Origin: Humulus lupulus
Lineage: Eukaryota > Streptophyta > Magnoliopsida > Rosales > Cannabaceae
Length of the DNA stretch: 64,000 bases
Direction: 5' to 3'
NCBI RefSeq assembly: GCF_963169125.1
Contig: NC_084793.1
Coordinates: forward strand, 98,165,071 to 98,229,070
The notes under the pieces were generated by a model. It had not been told where the DNA came from. It did not search any database and was given only the letters and a program-made list of their open reading frames with translations. Below are positions 11,441-22,163 of this stretch, in pieces. A program made the position numbers and the translations under genes. Positions within the stretch are counted from its first letter, which is position 1; every line of letters starts with the position of its first letter.

Positions 11441-11570
11441 GGCTCAAGGAGGATTTACATTAATTTGTTACAGATATCATTTCCTAAATAATCGGATACT
11501 CAGGGAATCATGGGAGATAATTTTGGATACTATCATAACTGCATAAGATATTTTCCGCGCATAGCATTCG

Positions 11571-11589
11571 TACGACCAGGCTGGTCGTA
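11571..11589. promoter_or_regulatory. Conserved LTR palindrome TACGACCAG-G-CTGGTCGTA
   Basis: A 9-bp perfect inverted repeat with a 1-nt centre. The identical sequence stands at 22620-22638, 32863-32881 and 43846-43864, so it is retained in all four LTRs of R1 and R2 although the rest of the two LTR families has diverged strongly. It lies upstream of the TATA box in the element's orientation. A role as a dimeric factor binding site is inference. Confidence 0.6.
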
Positions 11590-11714
11590 TGAAGAGATCG
11601 AACGTCGTGACACTAGATGTCTTCCTGGTCGACAGTCGAGCACAAATTCTGCCAGATGTTAGCCACGTGTACTAAATGTTTTCCATGTCATCCATGCTTG
11701 TATTTGGGATAACA

Positions 11715-11729
11715 TTTGCCCCCCAAGTT
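11715..11729 (-). other. Polypurine tract of R1
   Basis: The minus strand reads AACTTGGGGGGCAAA and abuts the 3' LTR, as required for plus-strand priming. R2 has AACTTGTGGGGCAAA at the same place (33006-33020). Confidence 0.75.
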
Positions 11730-11947
11730 TGTTTAGTGCGACCAGCAATAAAGAAACTTTAAGGAAACAACCGTTCATATCCCCACGATGTCTGTCAAAA
11801 TCCCTGTGCGTTTTTTAAAACCGTAACATGATTATATCTAATCAAGCCTTTTTAGTTTTCAAGAAACTAATTGATGGCTTATACACTTCCCCACGTTTCG
11901 AGAATTAAAAATAATGATTGCTACTTTTTGTCCATACCTCGGTCTCC

Positions 11948-11954
11948 ATAAATA
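11948..11954 (+). promoter_or_regulatory. TATA-like box of the R1 antisense gene
   Basis: ATAAATA on the plus strand, about 160 bp before the 5'-leader donor splice site at 12109. R2 has TATAAATAA at the same place (33239-33247). Both precede a CT-rich leader. This suggests that the antisense gene has its own promoter inside the element rather than using the LTR. Confidence 0.5.
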
Positions 11955-11974
11955 CCTCATTTTTCTTCTCAAAA

Positions 11975-14900
11975 AAGTTTTTCTTACCGTCTTTGTCAAG
12001 AACTTCAAGAACCTTGCTTTCAAAGCTTCGAAACCAGACAGTCGCCTAGCCGAGGATCTTCCCGACTCAAACTTTTTCATTCTCTTCCGAACCTCCATCT
12101 TTGCCCAGGTAATCACTCTGTCTTTTTTTAGCTTTTCATTATACCATGCATGCCGTTTCTTGGTTCTGTAATTTCTGTGTTCTTGAGTAGGGTTTTATGA
12201 GGATCTTTTTGTATGAACCTTCCATTGCTTGGTAAGAGGGCGTCTTTATGCCTTGTATAGGTTGGGACCTATTTTGATAGTTAGGATCATAGGTTTAGGG
12301 CGTAAGATCGACGTAAAAATTCAATCTTTAAGCTAGGTGAAAAAAGCGAGTTTTTTCCCGCCCTTTAGGAGTCGAAACAGTTCTCTTTCCGAAAACGGTT
12401 TATTTCCTATTTGATCTGTTTTTCAAACCATTAGTGCTGAATCTTAGTGTAGGAGTAGGATGCTGCTGGTTTTTTAGACGTAAGCAACGTTATCCCGATC
12501 TTCCACACTACTTCGCAAATTGTGTCTTATCTCCTCCATTGTCTGTTTGCAGTTCTTATGCAAGACCCTTGGGGAGGAGAAAGACCTATTGAAGACGATC
12601 TCTTGGCCCAACTACTCGAAGGCGAAGAGAACCCATCTACCTTGATACAGGAAATCTCTTTTTCTCGCCCTAATTCAAATTGTCCTCTAGTTCCCAACCA
12701 AAGAATGGCCCGAACAAAAACAAAAGCTCAAAAAAGGAAAAACCCTAACTCCTCAGGCCAGCCTTCTGCTAATGCCCCCTTGACCAGTTGTCGAGGCGAA
12801 TTCGCTCCGGAGACCAATGTCCAAAGGCGTGCCCGCCCCCACCATGTCGACCAGCCAGACGTTGCGTGGCACATCGTCCCTCAAAGTACAGTGACACTGC
12901 GGATGATTGCCAACTATTTAAATAGATACAATCTGACGGGTGTGACCTTAGTCAAACCATCTATCGACCAGCGCGCCAACCTGCCAGCCGGGGCTTATAG
13001 CGCCTGGTCGAGGTTCCACATTGAGGCAGGTGCCACCCTGCCTTTTCACTTGTTTTTTCAGGGGATGGCTAATTACTTCGGAGTAGCCCCCTTTCAAATC
13101 ACCCCGAACGAATATAGAATGTTGGCCGCACTCTATATCCTTTATAAGCTCAAAAAAATGGCCAGTACCTTCCCCCCACGAGGTCAATTTTCTCTTTGAC
13201 CTTAAATCCAACCCCAACCAAGATGGTACGGGGTTTTTTCACTTCTGCCATCAGGAGTCCGGACGCACTTTTTTGTCCGACACCACCCATATCTCTAATG
13301 TGGGGAAGTATCACTATGAATACTTCCTCACTCCTGACCTTGCTACGGACAACCTGGCTTTCACCCGAGGAGGTAAAAATTCTTACGCGAGTAGCTTCTT
13401 TACTTAGTGTCTTTCTGTCATAATATCTTAACATCCATTGTGTTCCAGGCCCGTGGCTATGTCCAACCCCTACTCCAGGGATGGAGTCAAGGGCAACACT
13501 CTTAGCCAGCATGCCAAATGCTGATAAGAGTGTAAAAAAATTAGTCAACGAGGCCAACCTTAGGCTGGTCGGCCTTTGGGGCTCCCAATCTGCGACGAAC
13601 GAACCCTCGGTGGGCGATGTTCAAGCCGACGTGGAACTCGAATAGGAACCCGAGCAGCAACCTCAGGCGCCTTCTCGGAGGTGGCCAACTGGGGTTACGA
13701 TCAGGGAACCTGCCGTCCCCCCCCCCGAGCAGAGGAACCTTCAGTCCCCAAGGGAAAGGGAAAACAAAAGGCTGTCGAACCTACCGAACTTTCTAACGAT
13801 TTGTCGGATGTAAACGGTACAATAATCTCGCTTTTAAATAATTTTCCAATTCCCTCTCACCTATTTGATGGGGACGGAAACTTTAGGAATGCTCCCTCTT
13901 TAAACTCAGATTTCTTCTAGGAACTAGGTAGTTCAGTAAATATTGCTACGACCAGTAGTTGTAGCCCAGGTACTTTACTTGTAATCCTTTTACTTTTATC
14001 TCTGTTCCCCCTATGACCATTTAATCTCACTGCTCGAGTTGTTTCCCTTTGTGCAGGTATGGAATCTGGAGACTTCTTCGGTCATTACGAGGCTGTCGCT
14101 GCCTCTTCTGTCCCGAAGAAGGATAGCAAGAGGGCTGGAGGGGAAAGCAGCAAGACCCCCTCGAAGAAGGCTCGAACAGAAGATACTCAAACCGCCATCC
14201 CTTCCAAGGAGAATATGATACCTCCGCCCCCCACCGAATAGTCGACGCCCACACCTGTGAATCCACAGCCCTCCTCTAGGGCCGCTGACAAGGAGACTTT
14301 GGACAACTTGTCTGAAGGCTCCCTGTCCAGCCTTGTGGTCGGGTTGGCCAGGGAGCGGATATATAAGCTCTCAAAGCACAGACGCAGCCAGGTCGCCATC
14401 AATGAAACTGTCTCAATGAAGGTCGACCAAATCATCAACAGAGGGTTGAATGAGATAGTCAGCGTAAGTCATCTTCTGCTACTTCATCATTTATGTTTAA
14501 CTTCTTTTCCTTACTTTATCTCATTATTTGTCTTCAGGGGCTGCTATCTTTAACTGCTAGTTGGCGCCGTGCCGGGGCGTTGGTTTCTCGGGGACAGAAC
14601 TTCGACTCCAGGCTTGCCCAGGCTAAGCAAGCTCTTGAGGATAAGAACAACAAGCTGCTCAAGGAGAACAAGGAGCTGTCCAAGCTGAATGAGCAGCTGT
14701 GCGAGGACCAAGCCACTCTCACCAAGGAGCTTCAGGATAGCAAAGGGACCCTGAAGAAAGCCAACGAGGAGCGGCAGAAATGGAGGGAAAGTTCTGTACT
14801 TGTGACCCAAGAGTGCAAGCAGCTTAAACTCGATCTAACCACCAGCAGGGATGAGGTGAAGAAGCTTGAGGAGCGAGTGCGGGAACTCGAGGGGTGAGTA

Positions 14901-15167
14901 CAGGAGGTTGAGGAGGAAGGGGCCATGAACTTGAAGAAGTATAAGGAGGCCACCCTCCTCTGCTTTTACGACTTCTGGAAACACAACCAGGAGGCCAACT
15001 TCAACTATCTTTCCGAGCGGTTGAAGAGAACTCTGATGGCGCAGTGCGCCACTCGGTTGGAGGCAGAGGAGAAGGCTAAGGCTAAGGCTCCTGCTGCTAA
15101 TGTTGAAGCTGGTCCTCCTGCCGACCAGGGCACTCCCCCTAATCCTCAAGACCCTCTTGCCCAATAA
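11975..15167 (+). pseudogene. Antisense spliced gene of R1 (Tat/Retand extra ORF)
   Basis: Opposite in strand to gag-pol. Proposed exons: leader about 11975-12108, 12553-13372 (start ATG 12558), 13449-13969, 14057-14463 and 14538-15167. Introns are GT-AG: 444, 76, 87 and 74 nt, with coding phases 1, 1 and 0, identical to R2. The protein starts MQDPWGGERP. Exon 2 has a conserved middle region (RFHIEAGATLPFHLFFQG, then NEYRMLAALYILY) like the gypsy-associated Transposase_28 family. Exon 5 is a long coiled coil (KELSKLNEQLCEDQATLTKE) ending near CFYDFWKHNQEANFNYL. Breaks: an A-run frameshift near 13155, a C-run frameshift near 13715, and stops at 13918, 14239 and 14895. Antisense ORFs are known in this lineage; function is unknown. 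Confidence 0.75.
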
Positions 15168-15240
15168 AAAAAAATTATTTTTCTTTTATGGCCCACGGGT
15201 CTGTTTGTAAAGACAATTTATTTTTATTGCTGCAAGGGTA

Positions 15241-15355
15241 GCTTTTTTACTTATAACTGAACAATTACATCCGAGCGATACTGCTCGTGGTGTAAAAGCT
15301 TTTTACTTTTAATTGAACAATTACATCCGAGCAATACTGCTCGCGGTGTAAAAGA
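15241..15355. repeat. 57-bp tandem repeat with a CGAGC..GCTCG hairpin
   Basis: Two copies (15241-15297 and 15299-15355) share GAACAATTACATCCGAGC, a short loop, then TGCTCG and GGTGTAAAA. Each copy can fold with CGAGC pairing GCTCG. R2 has a single copy (36618-36674) with a stronger stem CGAGCAG/CTGCTCG and a 3-nt loop. It sits just after the antisense gene, so an RNA 3'-end structure is possible. Confidence 0.65.
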
Positions 15356-15540
15356 TTGCCTTATTGATATTATAATTTTTTTATTATAATATCTGTTCGC
15401 ATGACCGAACTTAGCATAGTACTTGGGTTTGATTTAACAAAACATAAATTTTGAAAAATACTCTAAGTACCGTAGCATGCTTTCACTTATTTTGTTCATG
15501 TGTTTACATACCCTTTGGTATGCTTTGCTATCGATGTACC

Positions 15541-15560
15541 TTATGTGCCCCCCAAGTGAT
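15541..15560 (-). other. Internal polypurine-like tract downstream of R1 pol
   Basis: The minus strand reads CACTTGGGGGGCACAT, very like the true polypurine tract at 11715-11729. R2 keeps an equivalent at about 36875-36890. It lies where a 3' LTR would start if the antisense-gene region were absent. Confidence 0.5.
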
Positions 15561-15896
15561 CGAGGAGCTTTAGGTCCTTGGTCACTTGCCTTGATCACGA
15601 CCTGTGCGAACATTACTGCTCGATAGTAAACATAACACTTATAATACAGCAAAACAACACACGTAATGAACAAATACTTGTAAAAAATTTTTTTACAAAG
15701 GTTGGCAAGAATGACTGGCTGCGCACAGTCCCTTATAATCTCATATTAAAATGGACTAAACATGTCTGTACGAGTGATCTTTTTTTTAAAAAAGATCTTA
15801 CACTTATAAGCGATTAGCCATACAACGTGGCTAACCCTTTTTCGAAACTTGTAAAAAATAAAAATTAATACAAGCCAGTCCTTTAAGAAGGACTGT

Positions 15897-16340
15897 TCAC
15901 TGATAATACTTGCGCAGGTGTTCTCCATTCCAATAGCGTGGAATGAGATCTCCATTTAAGCGTGTAAGTTTGTAGGTGCCCGAATGAAGGACTTCTTGAA
16001 TCTGGTAAGGTCCTTCCCAGTTTGGTTCGAGCACTCCAGCAGTGGGGTCGCGGGTATTCAAGAAAACTCGTCGTAGCACTAGGTCACCGACGTTGAATTT
16101 CCTTTCTTTTACTTTTGAGTTAAAATACCGGGCGACCTTTTGCTGGTACGCATCGACTCAGAGTTGGGCTCGTTCTTGTATTTCTTCAATTGAGTCTAGG
16201 GACTCCATCATTAGTTGGCTATTCTGGCCCTGGTCGTATGTGATGCGTCGATGTGAGGGGGGATCTAATTCGACGTGCAACGTAGCTTCATACCCGTATG
16301 CTAAGGAAAACGGAGTATGTCCTGTTGCTGTTCGATGAGA
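15897..16340 (-). pseudogene. Integrase C-terminal domain of R1
   Basis: The minus strand has LRRVFLNTRDPTAGVLEPNW then EGPYQI, HSGTYKL and PRYWNGEHLRKYYQ. This is the GPY/F-type DNA-binding C-terminal domain of Ty3/gypsy integrases, here without any chromodomain. Stops separate it from the catalytic core. Pol ends near 15900. Confidence 0.8.
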
Positions 16341-16352
16341 AGTTCTATACGA

Positions 16353-17392
16353 CTAGAGGACTTCAGGCAGCTGTTCTGGCCATGCTCCTTTAGCGTCTTC
16401 AAGCCTTTTCTTCAGGGTGTCTTTAAGCGTTTTATTCACTGCTTCGACCTGCCCGTTTGCTTGTGGATGCGCAACTGAAGAAAAGCTTTTAATAATCCCA
16501 TGCCTTTCGCAGAAGTCTGTGAATAAGTCACTGTCAAATTGGGTGTCGTTGTCTGAGACAATCTTCGACGCAAACCATATCGGCAAACAATGTTCTTGAT
16601 GACAAAGTCAAGAACTTTTTTGGTCGTTATGGTAGCGAGTGGTTCAGCTTCAGCCCATTTGGTGAAGTAGTCGACTGCTACAACTGCGTACTTTACTTCA
16701 CCTTTTCCTATTGGCAGGGATCCAATTAAGTCTATACCCCATACTGCGAAAGGCCAAGGAATCTGCATCTGCTTTAACTCGTTTGGAGCTGCACGTGGGA
16801 TTTTGGAAAATCTCTGACACTTATCGCATTTTCGCACAAAATCCATTGAATCTTCGTTCATAGCTAGCCAGAAATATCCTTGCCTTAGAATCTTTTTCGC
16901 CAAACTTTGCCCCCCAGCGTGATCCCCGCAGAAGCCTTCATGTACTTATTTCATTAGCTCCTTAGCTTTCTCTGGTGTAATACATCTGAGCAGTGGCATG
17001 GAATATCCTCTTCGGTATAGAACACCATTGACCAGTATATACCTAGCAGCCTGCCTTTGTAGAGTTCTGGCTTTGTTTCTATCTGCTGGTAGTACTCCAT
17101 TTGTAAGATACTCTAAGTAAGGTGCCATCCATGTGTCTTCCATCTGGATTTCCATGCTGGTTTCACATACTCGTATGCTTGGCTCTCCCAATCTTTCCAC
17201 TGGCACAATATTCAAAGTGTCAGCATCTTTCGCGCTCGCAAGTTTGGCTAAGGCATCTGCGTTCGAATTCTGATCCTGAGGTATTTGCTGGAGGGTATAC
17301 TTATCGAACTGGGCCAACATATCTTTTGTTTTGTTCAAGTAGGCCACCATTTCCAGGCCTCGTGCTTGATATTCCCCTAGAACTTGATTCAC
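16353..17392 (-). pseudogene. Integrase HHCC and DDE core of R1
   Basis: Integrase inserts the cDNA copy into host DNA. On the minus strand the zinc domain reads ..GFCGDHAGGQSL.. then CDKCQRF. The core has GIDLIG (first Asp), VSDNDTQF (second Asp) and HPQANGQVEAVNK (Glu), so all three catalytic residues are present. A frameshift after CRYGL near 16570-16590 separates the first two catalytic blocks, and another break lies before the zinc domain near 16905-16945. The upstream segment 16946-17392 continues from the second RNase H. Confidence 0.85.
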
Positions 17393-17598
17393 TACCAGTT
17401 GTGAATCACTGTAATATCAAGCACTTTTATACTCGTGTCTTTTGCCATTCTTAATCCAGCGAGGAGTGCTTCGTATTTGGCTTCATTATTTGACGCGGTG
17501 AAGTCGAACCTAATAGCGTAGTGAAATTGATGCCCTTCTGGCGTTATCAAGATCACCCCTGCTCCCACGTGAGATTCGTTGGACGACCCATCTGTGAA
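17393..17598 (-). pseudogene. Second RNase H (archaeal-like aRH) of R1
   Basis: The minus strand encodes FTDGSSNESHVGAGVILI, then ASNNEAKYEALLAGL and VLDI, after which one base is missing and the frame moves to SDSQLVVNQVLGEYQ. FTDGSS carries the first catalytic Asp, NEAKYEAL the Glu and SDSQ the second Asp. An extra cellular-type RNase H between the standard RNase H and integrase is an established feature of Tat-branch elements. A stop directly precedes the domain (17596-17598), where R2 has a Leu codon. Confidence 0.8.
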
Positions 17599-19200
17599 TT
17601 ACTTCCACGAAGGAGCTTCATCTTGAGGCTCAGGCGCACTAGGTTTTTTGCACTGTTCGTTGTCTGGGAGTTCAATGAAATCTGCAATAAGATCAGCCAA
17701 GACTTGTCCTTTTACTGCTGCTCGCGGTGAATATGTAATATCGAACTGCCCCAGTTCGACTGCCCATTTTAATAAACGCCCAGCCGCCTCTGGTTTTTGG
17801 AGGACTTGCCGAAGGGGCTGGTCAGTTAAAACTGTAATAGGATGGGCTTGGAAGTAAGGACGTAGCTTTCTTGAGGCCAAGATTAAACAATACGCTAACC
17901 TCTCGATGGGAGGATACCTTAGTTCTGCTCCGATTAGCCTCTTGCTTACATAGTAAACCGCTTTTTGTACGCCTTCTTCCTTTCGTATTAGTACCGCACT
18001 AGCAGCTACTTCAGTGATCGCCAGGTAAATGAACAAAGTTTCTCCTTCGACAGGCTTTGATAAGATAGGAGGTTGTGCCATATGGGCTTTTAAGGCTTGA
18101 AAATCTTGCTCGTAGTCTCCTGTCCATTCAAACTTCTTGTTGCCCCTAAGTAGATTGAAGAAAGGGGCGCATTTGTCCGTTGATTTGGAAATGAATCTAC
18201 TTAGGGCGACAATTCTCCCAGTTAAACTTTGTACATCCTTGATCTTCTCTGGTGATTTCATGTTGATCAGGGCTTTTATCTTGTCGGGGTTGGCCTCGAT
18301 TCCTCTTGAATTGACAATAAACCCCAAGAACTTCCCTGATCCGACTCCGAAGGAACATTTGAGAGGATTTAATTTCATTTGGTATTTGTTCAATACATCG
18401 AAGCACTCTTGTAAATCCTTCACATGCCCTTCTGCCTTTTTTGACTTTACCAGCATGTCGTCCACGTACACCTCCATGTTTACTCCGATCAATTCATTAA
18501 ACATGTGGTTAACCAATCGCTGGTAAGTCGCACCTGCGTTTTTCAGTCCGAAGGGCATTACTTTATAACAGTATAATCCCATATCGATCAGAAAGCTAGT
18601 GTGATCCTCGTCAGGGGGATGCATGCTGATCTGATTGTAGCCTGAGTATGCATCCATGAAAGAGAGGATCTCATGCCCTGTAGTAGCATCGAATAACTGG
18701 TCGATCCTTGGGAGTGGGAAGCAATCCTTCGGGCAGGCTTTATTGAGGTTTGTAAAATCCACACAGGTCCACCATTTGCCGTTAGGCTTGGGAACTAGTA
18801 CTGGATTAGAGACCCACGATGGATAAAATGCCACCTTGATGAATCCATTCTCCTGTAATCTTTCAACTTCTTCTTTTAAGGCTCTCGAGCGATCCTTATC
18901 GAGCAGCCATCTTTTCTGTTGCATGGGTGGAAAATTCTTGTCTACGTTCAGGACATGGCTGATAACTGCAGGATCTATCCCAGCCATGTCTTTGTGCGAC
19001 CAGGCAAAGACTCCCTGGTTTTTCCGCAAAAACTCCACCAGTGCATGCTTCGTGGTTGGTTATAAGTTTTTCCCGACCTTCACGACTTTGGTCGGATCTT
19101 TTTTGTCAAGTTGGACCTCTTCCAGGTCCTCGACGGGTCCAACGTTTTCTTCAAAATCCCCAAAGCAAGGATCTAAATCTCTATCCTCGCTTTGGGCAAC
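17599..19200 (-). pseudogene. Reverse transcriptase and first RNase H of R1
   Basis: A 479-codon open frame (17599-19038) plus its upstream start, interrupted by a stop near 19060. RT landmarks: KRWLLDKDRSRALKEEV, VDFTNLNKACPKDCFPLPRI, MDAYSGYNQI, VMPFGLKNAGATYQRLV and YVDDMLVKSKK with both catalytic Asp (about 18452-18470), then GKFLGFIVNSRGIEANPDKI. RNase H shows VQKAVYYVSKRL, YPPIERLAYCLILASRKLRP and VLTDQPLRQVL. It makes cDNA from genomic RNA. This is the best-preserved pol segment in the window. Confidence 0.92.
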
Positions 19201-19203
19201 ACC

Positions 19204-19759
19204 CTATTTGGTGACTTCATCACCGGATTGGGCTTGTGTATCAATTTCCATCTGCAACTTATCTGAGGTAGTGCTCTTTGACTTTCCCTTTTTCGCCTTC
19301 GTGACTGAGGCATTGTAGTACTCTCTGGCCTCCCTCTGGTTTCCCAACACGCGTCCTACCCCTACGTCTATCGGGAATTTCATGGCTAAGTGCCACATAG
19401 AGGTGATGGCCCGTAGATCAACAAGTATAGGCCTCCCAATGACGGCATTGTACGCCGAAGGACAATCGACTACTATGAAAGTAGCGAGTAATGTCCTGGT
19501 AGGAGGCGCTGTACTTGCTGTCACTGGTAGTCTGATTGATCTTGCGGGGGCGAGTCCCTCACCAGAGAAGCCGTATATTGTTTGGTTGCAAGGCTCCAGG
19601 TCCTTAACGGACTATTTCATGCGTTCCAGCGAAGACTTATACAGGATCTTTACCGAGCTTCCTGTATTAACTAGCACTCTCTTCACCATCATGTTGGCCA
19701 TTTGGATATCCACGACCAGCGGATCGGAATGTGGGAACCGAACATGTTGGGCATCGCTA
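19204..19759 (-). pseudogene. Aspartic protease of R1, active site changed to NTGSS
   Basis: The minus strand reads [12 protein letters not shown] at about 19660-19695, where R2 has VLVDTGSSV. The catalytic Asp is Asn (GAT to AAT). The flap and C-terminal part follow: TIYGFSGEGLAP, then FIVVDCPSAYNAVIGRPIL with the conserved ILGR-like strand (here VIGRPIL). There is a TAG stop after LERMK near 19610. The protease would cut Gag-Pol; this copy could not, both because of the stop and the Asn. Confidence 0.8.
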
Positions 19760-22116
19760 TCAGAGAAGGTTATTTTCGCCCTCTCCTGACCGAGCCTTCT
19801 TCAGCGCGCAGTCATCCACAGTCATCATCTCGATGTCCTGGTCATGGCGCAGAGTCCGAGCATATCGTTCTCTAGCCTTTCTACTATTGCCCGCAAGGTG
19901 CGGGCCTCCACAGATGGTTAACAATGTGCCAGTTACGGGGTCAGGCTGCAAAGGTGGCGAGCGTTGGCGTGTGGGCGCTTGCTCGTTGCCACCTGGAGCT
20001 TCTTGTTGGCAATTTTTCAAGGCCTGTATATATCTTCTCAAGTGTCCTTGTCTAATAAGGAACTCGATCTCATCCTTCAGCTGGTTGCATTCGTTGGTAT
20101 CATGCCTGTAGTCGTTATGATAGGTAGTGTCTCTTCTCGAAATATCCTTTCGAATGAGGGCAGGTTTCTTATAAGGCACACTGGAACTCGTGGCTTGATA
20201 AGCCTCTCCCTGAGACTCAACTAGGGCAGTGTAGTTGGTGAACCGAGGTTCATAACGGTTATTCTTGGCTTGTTTATTGTCAGAGGTGGAAGGCTCATTG
20301 TGTGGGCGTTTCCCCCCATTCTTGCCATTTCCATTGCCGTTCCCGTTGCCTTTGCCGTTGCCGTTGGGCTTGGACCCATTGGTGGCTTTGGCAGGCTCAG
20401 TAGTCCCCTTATCCTTGCCTAGGGGCTTCCCTTCATTGGAAATAGCATCTTCGATCTTGATGTATCGATCAGCTCGATCAAAGAATTCCTGGGTAATTCT
20501 AACCCCATGTTTTTTGAGGCTGTCCCAGAGAGGTGTGCGGCGTTTAACCCCTGCGGTTATGGCCATCATCTTGCCTTCCTCTCCCACTGTTTTTGCTCCA
20601 ACAGCTGCTCGCATAAAGCGCTGGACGTAGTCCTTCAGTGGTTCTCCGTCTTGCTGGCGTATTTCGACCAGCTGGTTTGCCTCAGTCGGGTGCACACGAC
20701 CCACGTAGAACTGTCCGTAGAAATCCTTTACGAACATTTCCCAGGAAACTATACTTGCAGGAGGGAATTTAAAAAACCACTCCTGTGCGGCATCAGAAAG
20801 TGTTGCGGGGAAGATCCTGCACCGAGCGTCTTCGGACACTTTCTGAATGTCCATTTGTATCTCAAACTTGCTGGCATGAGATACCGGGTCACCATACCCG
20901 TCACAGTTTGGAAGCGTAGGCATTTTAAACTTGCTAGGAGTTTCTGCCATAGCTATCCTCTGTACAAAAGGAGTGCCTTTTCTCCTATCGTGATGGATAT
21001 AAGATGTTCTTCCCCCGACTAGCTACTGCACTGCCTGGTTGAAGGCATCTATCTGGGCCTGCACGGCGCTAGGAATCGCCGTGGCCTCTGGTGCTGGGGG
21101 GACGCTCTCTTCTTGTTTTTCCCGGTGACCGTTGAGTACGTCTCTTAAGTCCTCGTCTCTCCTCCGCTGCTCGCTAGCTCTGAGCCGGTGGAAGATGTTA
21201 TTTTGTCTGGGCTGCCCCCCAGCGTCCCGTCTGTCGGATTGGTCATCCTGAGGTGGCTAGCTTCTGCCTCCACCTCTTTCTTCATTCCTCCGACCGGCAT
21301 TTCCTCTGCCTGAGTCGGCCTCATTATAACCATGGCCGTCTCTGAATCTTGATTGGCTATGGTGGGATCGACTGTTTCCTCGATTGCCTTCCCGGGCTGG
21401 AACCTGCCGAACATTAGAGGGTGGTATGCGTTGGTCGTTAGGTCCCCGTGCATTATCATGCCGTGGGGGGCCTCAGACCGCAGAGCCTAACTCTGAGTTC
21501 CTCCTATTACCAGGAGGATGTTGTCCTCTACTCAGAAGGTTTGGCTCGTCGCCCCTATGGCGTCTAGGACTGCGAGGCTGCTGCATGGCCCTATTCTGCC
21601 TTTGCTGCGGGGGATTGCCGCGACCAGTTTGGGATGGAGGCTGTGCTTTAGGGTCCCTTAGCGGGACATCGTCCTGAGGCGCCGGTGGCTGCTCGGGCAT
21701 TTGTGGGCTCTAGGGTTGGATAGGCGGGCTAGGATTGGGACCCCTGTGGGGTGGCCCATTCGCGAGTTGATCAGGCTGCGAGGTAGGTGCAGCTTGATTC
21801 CTAGCCAGTTGTAAGGCTGCCATGGCCTCCCTCTGGCGACGGTCCATCTCCGCATGCCTTTCACTCAGCTCCAAGCGCTGCCGTTCAATTTCTTGTTGCT
21901 GCCGCGCCATGATTTCAGCAGCACTTTCCTGGCCAGCCCTCAGATTGGCCAGTTCCTCCTGCAATACCCTAGGGTATTCTTCAGCGTCTCATCGTCCATT
22001 TGTTCCTCATCAAATTCCAAATGTGGCTCATCCTCAGCCATGTTGGGAAGAGGAGGAGGTGGGTGAGATGGTGCAGCGCCGGCCGCTTGTCCAGTTTTCC
22101 TGGTAGTTTTCGCCAT
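19760..22116 (-). pseudogene. gag of R1
   Basis: The start codon is probably at 22114-22116 (MAKTTRKTGQAAGAAP). A proline- and glutamine-rich disordered N-terminal half follows with frameshifts near 21960 and 21460 and a stop near 21710. The capsid-type Retrotrans_gag domain lies in the open frame 19760-20950: KFEIQMDIQKVSEDARCRIF, DAAQEWFFKFPPASI, VKDFYGQF, GEPLKDYVQRFMRAA. An Asn/Gly/Lys-rich linker and a degraded knuckle (YHNDYRHDTNECNQL) follow; R2 keeps CRFHNDYGHDTNEC. Gag packages genomic RNA into virus-like particles. Confidence 0.85.
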
Positions 22117-22141
22117 TGATCTTTGAACAATAATGTATCAA

Positions 22142-22160
22142 GCTCTCAATGAAAGCACCA
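22142..22160 (-). other. Primer binding site of R1
   Basis: Plus strand GCTCTCAATGAAAGCACCA, so the minus strand starts TGGTGCTTTC, 3 nt inside the 5' LTR. The same 19 nt occur in R2 at 43383-43401. The CCA end marks a tRNA 3' terminus, but I cannot name the tRNA; it is neither the Met nor the Asp type used by the other elements here. Confidence 0.7.
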
Positions 22161-22163
22161 GAA

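Larger units (their letters stand above)
11115..11714 (-). repeat. 3' LTR of R1
   Basis: Begins TGTTGACCCTG and ends GGATAACA, 600 bp, the same length as its partner at 22164-22763. It includes a minus-strand TATA box at 11432-11440, an inverted repeat at 11571-11589 and a CACGTG G-box core at 11664-11669. Confidence 0.95.
15168..15896. other. Convergent 3' region between the antisense gene and pol of R1
   Basis: The plus-strand antisense gene and minus-strand pol end towards each other here. The region holds a 57-bp tandem repeat (15241-15355), an internal polypurine-like tract at about 15544-15557 and AT-rich DNA. Short open frames in it have no family features. Poly(A) sites for both transcripts should lie here, but I cannot place them. 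Confidence 0.5.

Noticed and set aside
12948..13557. Minus-strand frames opposite the antisense gene of R1
   Set aside because: They would be in the sense of the genomic RNA but show no family features and are broken in R2; the plus-strand frame is conserved and spliced.
20265..21022. Plus-strand frames across R1 gag
   Set aside because: They are shadows of the minus-strand gag, which has clear domain motifs.
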